Source: Silene noctiflora
Lineage: Eukaryota; Streptophyta; Magnoliopsida; Caryophyllales; Caryophyllaceae
Direction: 5' to 3'
Assembly (NCBI GenBank): GCA_009801015.1
Contig: VHZZ01000019.1
Span: 567,223-596,903 of the forward strand
Length of the DNA stretch: 29,681 bases
The translations under genes were made by a program, and so were the position numbers. The notes beneath the pieces are model-generated. The model was given only the letters and a program-made list of their open reading frames with translations, was not told the origin of the DNA and made no database searches. Shown in pieces: positions 22,401 to 29,681 of the stretch (within the stretch, counting starts at the first letter, position 1; the number at the start of each line of letters is the position of its first letter).

Positions 22401-24476
22401 TCGTAATTTTTTAAGCGTAAACTAACATGGCTCGCCGTTGTAAACATTGGTCACTAATTTGATTTTTTTGCCTTTGCCCGATGCATCGTCTTTTTTGTAT
22501 TTGTTACGAAAGGGTGTTTAAGTAAATACCTTATTCGCGTTAAAATTGAGAAGATAACATGGAAAAAATAAAAAAAGTGCCGCCCATTTTCATCGAGGTT
22601 AATTTGAGTTTTGTAGCTTAAAACTTCAAAAAAGTTGCGTAGGTGAACTCGTAAAATCCACCAAGGTCGGTCTACAGATCGTCTTACAGACTCGTGTAAA
22701 CTGCAAATGGATGAAGTAAAGTAAAACGTAAAAACAGAAAAGTAATGCAAAGAGAAATCTCACTCCGGTAAAATTACATGATAATTCCCGCTACAAGCTC
22801 AGAGTAACTTACAAAAGACGGTAAAATTTGAAAATGAAACGACTTGACAAACATAAAAGTTACATTCACAAATTAAAAAACGACGGATTACAGGTGCTCC
22901 ATACTAAAATCTACCAGCATGCGGAGCCATTCACAAGCCAAGCTTGACGCGTTACGAGAGGCTCACATCAAAACATCAAAGATCCAATATAAAAAAAAAA
23001 TGGACAGGAAGAGAATGATGTTTTCAAGTTTTTATCGATATATTATCAACAGACTATAATAGACAGTGGCCTCGAACAGAGTAGAAGGTATCAATCACGA
23101 GCTCTCAATGCCATAGAAAAGATGGCCCGAAAAAAAGGTAAGTCGACAGACTGAACATTACAACACCATTACGAAACACCAACAAATTTGGAAATACTTG
23201 AATTTGATGTGAAATCTCAGAATAAACCATTTAATTTATTAAATTCTTACCCACTAGAATTAATTTACCTAAATAGTTGATCCACAAACCAATTTAATGT
23301 CCAAGTTACCCGTTTTCATTCCGAACCCTTCCCGTCTCCCACCAGCCCAGCATCTACCCCATTTTCTCCCTCCGGCGACCCCCGCCATCGATAATGTCCT
23401 CAAAGATCCTATTTGTCTCTCCCTACATTTTCCAACGCGCAACTCTAGTCCCTTAACAGCACTCTCCTGGCCCTAGCAATGACACATCAATTCTCTTAAA
23501 GACACCACAACAATTCTTCGCCCAAAATTTCCTCATTAAACACTCTACAATAAGCATCCAAGTCAATAAATCAATGAGGAATGGAGGATGTTTGGATAAT
23601 GTCTGCAGCCGCAGCTACAAATATGTCTAGTCCCTGACAAAAGGCTGACAACTGATGAAAATCTTGGCCATGGGAGGATGTTCAAGGGGCTGGAATGCCT
23701 TTTACGGGGATCAAATGAATGTTCTCAAAATGGCAGAGGATGGGATATGAAATGGAGAACCAGATGGTGAATGCGAAGGACAACTGGCAGAGGATAGTTT
23801 AAAAATGGACGAAGGGCATGTGACTCTTGTACAGTGGTTACGGACTTCGGTAGTAGGATGGTCACTTTGGGGAAGAGTACCAAGGATGTGTTGGTGGTTA
23901 TGCTATTATGGTATGGGAGCAGCCAGAAAGGAAGTCAGCAGGTAGGCAGCAATGGTTAATGTCACTTAACTACGGCTGAAGGTGAGGGGAAAAAACGAGG
24001 GAGAAGTAACAAAAAATGGGGGACACTACTAAATGATGGGCAAGGAATGACACTACTAAATAATTTCACTCTTTAATAACGTAACTACCATACTTCAATA
24101 CGACCGATTCTCTTGTTGCATCAAATTTAAACTACGAGTATATCTCCACATAACATACATAATTCCTTTGTCCATGAATAAACTTCCTATTTTGTTTTGC
24201 ACAGAAATCAAGAAACATCGTAAGATGTCAATGGATATGCAAGTTCATGAAAGCTATAGATCAAAACCGATAGTGACCACAGATAACATGCAAAGAAAAA
24301 GGATTCCAAGTGAAAGGTTTTATCACATAAACCCTAAAATGGAAGACAGGAAGTTTATTCATTGACACAAAGATTATATATTTACTTCTCAAGTCAAATT
24401 TTAACCAGTTTTCATGTTGGAGAACCCAAATGATGATCTTTGCAAGCAGGTGTGATCGAAAGTTACCTTACCTGCT
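22401..24476. other. intergenic region between convergent genes
   Basis: No gene supported. Open frames here are short and lack recognisable domains. Composition changes along it: about 23310-23560 is C-rich on the + strand, and about 23570-24050 is G-rich with A. A short direct repeat GACACTACTAAAT occurs near 24025 and 24050. The right part may include 3'UTR of the RSZ21-type gene. Confidence 0.45.
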
Positions 24477-24840
24477 GAAGTTTGCTAACAGAGTCAATGA
24501 AGATGGCACAGGCGAAATGTGATTTTGCTCAGATTAAGCAGCTGGAGCAGTACTTTATACCAGAGGCTAGAAACATGTTGAGGTGCGGTCAATGATCACA
24601 AGAAGAATGTCGTAACTCATTGGTGTTTACCAAGTTGGGAGCTTGCCTGCTTGCTGCCTAGAAACAGACCCCTCTAAGATCCCTACTATAAACTCACAAA
24701 CAGGGTATCAAGATCATGGGTTTCATCTTCTTGTTCCAAAAATCCAAGTTTCATATTTTCTTAGTAGAGCATCAAGAGCATAGTCGTGGTGTGGAGGGAA
24801 CTAAATATCGAAAGGCAGCCGATGTTCTGGAGATGAAGAT
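24477..24840 (-). other. putative 3'UTR exon of the RSZ21-type gene
   Basis: Read on the - strand, sequence after the proposed stop codon runs without other signals to TTCAGCAG followed by GTAAGG (donor at about 24475-24476), a strong-looking 5' splice site. This would make a spliced 3'UTR. The downstream acceptor was not located. Confidence 0.3.
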
Positions 24841-27800
24841 TCATGACGACATGACGCTAAGAAGTGAAGCAACGACAAGCAGATGACGATGCAGATTGAA
24901 AAACGAAGTGCAGAAAGCTGTAAGAGGCGAAACGATGCCGTCGCATCCTAAATCACACCTCAACACAGAAACAATGAACGTTTAGTCTTCCAGAAACATC
25001 AAGTTCACACACATAATCACATAATACAAGAGCTTAAAGTGCATGCGATATATAATAAAATAAGACTAGCGATATGGCAATTAAAACAGAGACCTACAAC
25101 AGCCAGGGAGTTGCAGAGACCACGTTGATGCGAAAGAAGCTTCCAGTATCATCCTTCTCATCATCAAAACAGCACATAAGCCAAAGACACCGAAGGAAGT
25201 TATCTAACAAACCCCAAATCCATCAAATCCATGGTACTATTAAGAGTCTTCCTACTATTAATACTAATGGTAATAGCGCTGCACCAGTTGATCCAAGTTC
25301 TCCACTGCCAGACAGAGCATCAAATCCTGTCAAAATGTAGCAAGATCCAGGATCAAAAACAAAAATTACACTGCAGACATAAATGGTGGATTGCTATCAG
25401 CGTTAAAAAAGATGCAACTCAATATGAGTACTTGACTACTCTGTGAAACATCAAGAGATAAAACTTGTCCTCAATTTAGCTCACAATCTCAAATATACAT
25501 GGTCAACCAAGCTCCAAATTAAGAGTCCTGGACACCCGTGCTCTGTGGGTAATTTGTTATTTTGCTCTCACATAGAAGAGGAAAAAAGGATTCTACCAAT
25601 AGTTGTATAGAAGCATTGTACAACACTACAACCATATCAAATCTAATTGAGTTTTATGTGTATTTTTTTGAGGTCTTAAAGAATTTTTGGATTAATTTTA
25701 AATTTTGACATCAAAACTAAAATCTAATTGAGCTTATATATATTGTTCCCGAGTTCCATTATATTGAGCTCAATATTGTGTAAAGGAGCTCAAATGCTTT
25801 ATTATAAAGCTCAAAACAAATACCACCAGTTGTATTGGTGGTATAGTCTACCTACTGCATAGTCATAGACAATGGTTAAATAAGATACCACTTATACAGT
25901 TTCCCGTTCATATATGAAATTTAAAATTGAGATTGGGTGCATTTGCTAACGTTATATCAACGGCAGAAAACTGTCTTTGTTGCCATTTGTAATTGAAATG
26001 GTACAGCATGCTTGACAGCATATAATTAAAAGTCGATGTTTTAGATAAAGTCCATTACTAACCAACGTATTACAGCATATAATTAATAGTCAATATTTTA
26101 GAGAAAGCACGTGTATATTCATCTATGAGCTGAAAAACATTTACAAGAGGAAGAAAAAATGACCTGCAACTTCAAAACACGGAAAACTAGCACTACTTCA
26201 ATACCACAAGTATGCACATGTTACAAGGCAATTGGCAAAGGCCTCGAGAGATTTCACATACCCATTTGCATAAGGTGAAGAACGGCGAACACGGCGTGGT
26301 GGTGACCTACTGTAGCTTCGACCACGACGATACGCAGGCGAAATGCTACGCTTTCTTGGTGGTAAAGGTGATCTCCTTCCCCGTGGACTAAAACCACGTG
26401 GGCTGTAACTCCTGCCAAATGGTAGCATCATGAAAATGTGTGAAAACATTAAAGGTTCCGCACATGTAGATCAAATGTTTTGTTCAAGTGCCCATCCCAG
26501 CCATACATGACAATAATGTGATACCCGCTGCCCACACAAATCACATTAATGAAAGTAATTAAACTGAAATAGAAAGCTCATAAAGCACAGATTGTGAACA
26601 AAAGGAAATGTCTAACCCTAATAGAACATATAAGTGGATTCAAAGGGAACCAATTGAAGCGCCAAATAAAACAATCATATAACACTAAGGTGCACACAAT
26701 TAAACGGCAACCACAAAAAAAATAACAGAGGAATTAAGAAGAGTAAATAGCACAATCATCAAAAATAGGAAATAATCCATTTGCTATTATAGTCTTCACT
26801 ATTCCGTACAAAATTAGGCACATAAACTTCTGCATTAAGAGTTACAATGAAAATAACACTTATTAGTCTCTGCATTTCGCGACTCTTATAGTCTCAATTA
26901 AGCTCTCTCAGTAGCCTTGAACTATACCAACCACCAATTAAATAGATGAAAGGTATACAAACGTCAACCCATCGTTAAATAAGCAAAAGTCAATACTTAA
27001 AGACAGTTTCTGGAAAAAAACAAGAAATTAGAAGTCAGATACAAACCTGCGTCCATAGCTTGGGCTTCTGCGATGACGAACTGGGGTAGGACTGCGACGA
27101 CGTCCACTGCCTATAGCTCTCGAGCCACCTCGCGAGCGACATTCTCGAGCAAAATGGCCAGGTTCACCACACTCGTAGCATTTCATGTCATCACCACCCC
27201 CACCACCACGGCCACGCCCGCCACGAACTCCTGGCCCTCCGCCACCCTTCGAATTATGAGACAGTTCTACACGCCATCCATTCCGTCCTGTTTAGTCAGC
27301 ACACTTGTGAGTACCATCCAAAAGTCATGACTAAAATGTCAACTACAATGTTGATTTTCACACAGTTAAAATTTTTAGTTCAGCATGCAGAAAATCAAAG
27401 CTTCAAACTGTATTTGAGCGATCTTCATGACATGAGATGTTCATTAACCAGATGACAATCCTACATCATAACCCAATGAGGCAAACGCCAGAACAGTTAC
27501 AAAGCAAGAAAATTTCAACACATAACAACGCTAATGATCAAACTACAAAGCGAATTAAATATGTTCACAAGAGTAGATATAAAATATAATAAACTGGCAT
27601 ATGAACCTCTATTAGCAAGAACCATGTTCCAACGGCCACTCAAAATTTGCAGAAAATTCAACAAACTTTGAGCTAAAAAACAGCTAGGAAATGGGGTAAA
27701 CATTGTTTGACAGCCAAATTAATGAGACGATGAAAAACTACGAAAGGAATTCAGGTTTCACTTTCCAAAAATCAATTTTGTTTAGAAACTCCATAACATC

Positions 27801-29102
27801 CCAATTGGGAAGAGACTGTTGGAGAAAAACATCAATCTAACATCTCTGCACATGTCCGCTCATTCTGTCTCTCAAGATCTCTACTCGCTCTCTATGTTTC
27901 AATCTGTCATCTCTACCATGCTCTCCTTTGCAACTTAAAGTGAATATATTCACTCTTGCCACCATCCATCTCATCATGTAACTATGACTGCTATCCATAC
28001 ACACTGAATGTTCTGAGCAGATAAAGCATAAGAAAGATAGACAAGACCACAAAGAAAATACCATCAAGTTGACGGATTGCATCCAATGCATCCCTTTTAT
28101 CATCAAACTCGATAAATGCATAGCCTGGAGGCCTCCGAGCAACCCATACACTGTGTTAACACCATTGGAAGAAAAATAGGATCATTGAACAAGATACGGA
28201 ATCAAGCAGGCAAGAACAAAAATAATTAAACCTAGGAAGCAAGAGTGAACCAAACCACGTCAAATAACGTCGAAAAAGAGGTCTAACTTCTCAAGATAAT
28301 ACCACTTAGACAATCAATCCATAAACTCGGAGATAGAAACGCAATGAGCATGGCTAATCAGCAAAAGTACGCTAAAACAGCCTTACCCTCTGTGCTAATC
28401 TATGGTCCGAATATAAGGACACTGATGAAATATCGATAACAATGGACATTTAATCATGTACTACACAACAGAAAAATCAGGAAATTGGCAAATGAAATTG
28501 ACAAAATTAGAAGGACAAAAAACTCTACAACATTACCCAAGCAACTCAAAGGCCCCGCAAATTGCGAGACAGGGGTCAGACGTACACAGCCTTACCCTTA
28601 TGGTGGCAACACAAAGAGACTTGTTTTGAATGACCCAAAATGAAAACTGCATGACGAACTGCATCAAATGACTCATACTTCAGAGTAGAAAGAAACGCAA
28701 CCATTTTAGCGAATCATTTTGACAAATTTAGAACATCAAAACCTCTAGAAACTAAAATTTTCATACAAATTACAACAATTGAAGGACCAAACTAAAAGCA
28801 ATCTTTGTTAAAAAATTAAGAACATTACAAAAAATTGCCATACACCAATTACTCCTAGTCAATTTACCACAACAAATTTATCAGCTTTATTACAACCGAA
28901 AGCAAGATGATCCGATTAAATCGCAAAACTAATCGATTCGACTATGCATAATTTAAAAGTGAAAAAAATTCTCGAAAAGGGTAGAATTAATTAAGAAAAG
29001 CGAGAGATTAAACCTTCGTAGAACACCGTAAACACGGAATTCATCCTCGAGCTCACGCTCAGAGACACGAGGATCCAGATTTCCAACATAAACGCGCGCC
29101 AT
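24841..29102 (-). CDS. RSZ21: RSZ21/RSZ22-type SR splicing factor (5 coding exons)
   Basis: Known role: a plant 9G8/SRSF7-like SR protein in the nucleus; the family binds exonic enhancers and U1-70K and guides splice-site choice. Coding exons on the - strand: 29102-29014, 28150-28062, 27287-27047, 26411-26262 and, less surely, 24856-24841. The first four give 189 codons plus two bases. Seen: the RRM spans residues 1-70 with RNP2 VYVGNL and RNP1 [10 protein letters not shown], then [12 protein letters not shown], a Gly-rich linker, the zinc knuckle [14 protein letters not shown], and an RS tail ([20 protein letters not shown], then SYSRSPPRR) ending SSPYANG. Arabidopsis RSZ21 as recalled ends YANGV and is 187 aa, so little is missing. 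The proposed last exon follows a pyrimidine-rich acceptor (CTTCACTTCTTAG) and adds VMSS and a stop, giving 194 residues. RSZ21 is preferred over RSZ22 because of the YANG ending; the paralogue assignment is softer than the family. Confidence 0.92.
24857..26261 (-). other. last coding intron of the RSZ21-type gene (proposed)
   Basis: The donor GTATGTG follows AATGG at 26262; the proposed acceptor is CTTCTTAG at 24857-24858. The 1405-nt interval holds a 36-bp imperfect direct repeat (26015 and 26072), a perfect small hairpin ATACCACCA/TGGTGGTAT near 25827-25851, and several AGCTCAA motifs around 25730-25815. No gene is supported inside it. Confidence 0.4.
26015..26107. repeat. 36-bp direct repeat
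   Basis: ACAGCATATAATTAA starts at 26015 and again at 26072. The copies continue with AGTC(G/A)AT(G/A)TTTTAGA(T/G)AAAG, so they match at about 32 of 36 positions at a spacing of 57 bp. It lies in the proposed last intron of the SR gene. Confidence 0.75.
26412..27046 (-). other. RSZ21-type gene intron between zinc-knuckle and RS-tail exons
   Basis: A 635-nt intron with donor GTTTGTAT and acceptor TTTGGCAG on the - strand. Plain AT-rich sequence; no repeat or open frame recognised. Confidence 0.6.
27288..28061 (-). other. RSZ21-type gene intron inside the RRM
   Basis: A 774-nt intron splitting the RRM after QLDG (donor GTATTTTC, acceptor TAAACAG on the - strand). Open frames on the - strand inside it lack domains and run out of the exon. 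Long introns in SR genes are commonly alternatively spliced, but I cannot see a specific cassette exon here. Confidence 0.5.
28151..29013 (-). other. RSZ21-type gene first coding intron
   Basis: An 863-nt intron with donor AAG/GTTTAAT and acceptor AACACAG on the - strand, after residue 29 (CGA AG/T, spanning Arg-Ser). Nothing else recognised in it. Confidence 0.6.
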
Positions 29103-29300
29103 TGTTTGATCACCTGCAAAACAAATTGCGACGAAAAAACTACTCGTAAATCATAAACGTCAATAAATTAGGAATTGATGAATAAGAGGGGAAAATTAAA
29201 TGATTGGGGATGAATTCTAGGGTTTTGATTTACCGGAATCGAAGGGGTTTGAGAAGAGCGATATAAAATTACAAATTAGGGTTTACGATTTAGGAAATTT
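29103..29300 (-). promoter_or_regulatory. RSZ21-type 5'UTR with intron and telo-box
   Basis: On the - strand the acceptor TTTTGCAG sits 11 bp before the start codon. A donor CCG/GTAAAT at 29233 defines a 120-nt, pyrimidine-rich 5'UTR intron (29114-29233). A telo-box AAACCCTAA lies in the leader at 29276-29284, a motif common near the starts of plant genes for translation and RNA processing. A second, shorter copy AAACCCTA is at 29218-29225 in the intron. Confidence 0.55.
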
Positions 29301-29326
29301 AGAAACACGAGAGTTGTGGATAGATC

Positions 29327-29333
29327 TATATAT
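29327..29333 (-). promoter_or_regulatory. candidate TATA box of the RSZ21-type gene
   Basis: TATATAG on the - strand, about 45-50 bp upstream of the telo-box, suggests transcription starting near 29295-29303. Called by pattern and spacing only. Confidence 0.45.
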
Positions 29334-29681
29334 TGTGTTGGACGCCCGACACCTGTACAAGATCAAAAACCCGGCTCGGGGTTTTTCTTTTTTGGGATAT
29401 TCTACGGTGTACCCTCGCGTTTTTCGGTTTTCTATAGCGTACCTTTACATTTTTGAAATCCCCTATATACTAAAAGGATAGGTAATCTTAGAGTTTTCCC
29501 TCCAAAAAGCATATTCTTAAATATGGAAGCTAATGACAATTTAAATGCATTTATTAAATAAGAAAATTAATAATTGTAATTTATTCCATTTAAATTATTA
29601 TTTTTGCTTCAAATTATATTATTTTCACTAAATTCTAAAGTATAATCTTTTAATTAAAATATAAATAAAATTTATATAAAA
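29334..29681. other. upstream region of the RSZ21-type gene
   Basis: No gene seen. Two diverged adjacent copies of a short unit, TTCTACGGTGTACC near 29399 and TTCTATAGCGTACC near 29430, each followed by a T-rich tail, suggest a fragment of a dispersed repeat. From about 29510 to the end the sequence is very AT-rich. Confidence 0.4.

Noticed and set aside
22105-22750. Open frames on the - strand at 22105-22750
   Set aside because: The first is the shadow of the GWD1 last exon and its 3'UTR. The others lie in AT-rich intergenic sequence with no domain or upstream exon.
24168-25446. Open frames of 65-88 codons on the + strand at 24168, 25074 and 25231
   Set aside because: They are antisense to the proposed 3' part and last intron of the SR gene, have no recognisable domain, and two of them overlap in different frames.
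27073-27330. 85-codon Thr/Ala/Ser-rich frame on the + strand
   Set aside because: It is the antisense shadow of the SR gene zinc-knuckle exon; the - strand reading gives the CCHC motif and Gly-rich linker.

Overview
The window is nuclear DNA of a flowering plant, most likely a eudicot. It carries two intron-rich genes with GT-AG introns in AT-rich sequence, and many introns hold small Stowaway-like elements. I cannot name the species from sequence alone.

Gene 1 (+ strand, start codon at 526, stop codon ending at 22151) is a complete alpha-glucan, water dikinase of the GWD1/SEX1/R1 type, the plastid enzyme that phosphorylates starch glucosyl residues to start its degradation. I could place 33 coding exons. 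They join in frame without a stop to 4398 nt (1465 residues), which is close to the length I recall for potato R1 (about 1464). Transit peptide, two CBM45 starch-binding modules, the catalytic His (residue 1069 by my count), the CFATC redox pair and the C-terminal ATP-binding domain are all present.

The introns of gene 1 are the unusual part. Introns 1, 8, 10, 12 and 21 each hold one or more Stowaway-like inverted-repeat elements. Intron 23 holds a 450-bp hAT-like non-autonomous element with an 8-bp target duplication. Intron 27 is 7.3 kb, and about 6.7 kb of it is a tandem satellite array of roughly 22 monomers of about 300 bp. The monomers are organised as a three-monomer higher-order repeat of about 920 bp, repeated about seven times. 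This is a centromere-style array architecture inside an apparently functional housekeeping gene, and it is the most notable thing in the window.

Gene 2 (- strand, start codon at 29102, coding end near 24841) is an SR splicing factor of the RSZ21/RSZ22 (9G8-like) family: RRM, a Gly-rich linker, one CCHC zinc knuckle and an RS tail. Five coding exons are placed. The last contributes only about 16 coding bases and is the least certain. A 5'UTR intron, a TATA box and a telo-box are visible upstream.

The two genes converge tail to tail. The 2.7 kb between the stop codons (22152-24840) holds no gene I can support; it should contain the two 3'UTRs. No tRNA, rRNA or CRISPR array was seen.
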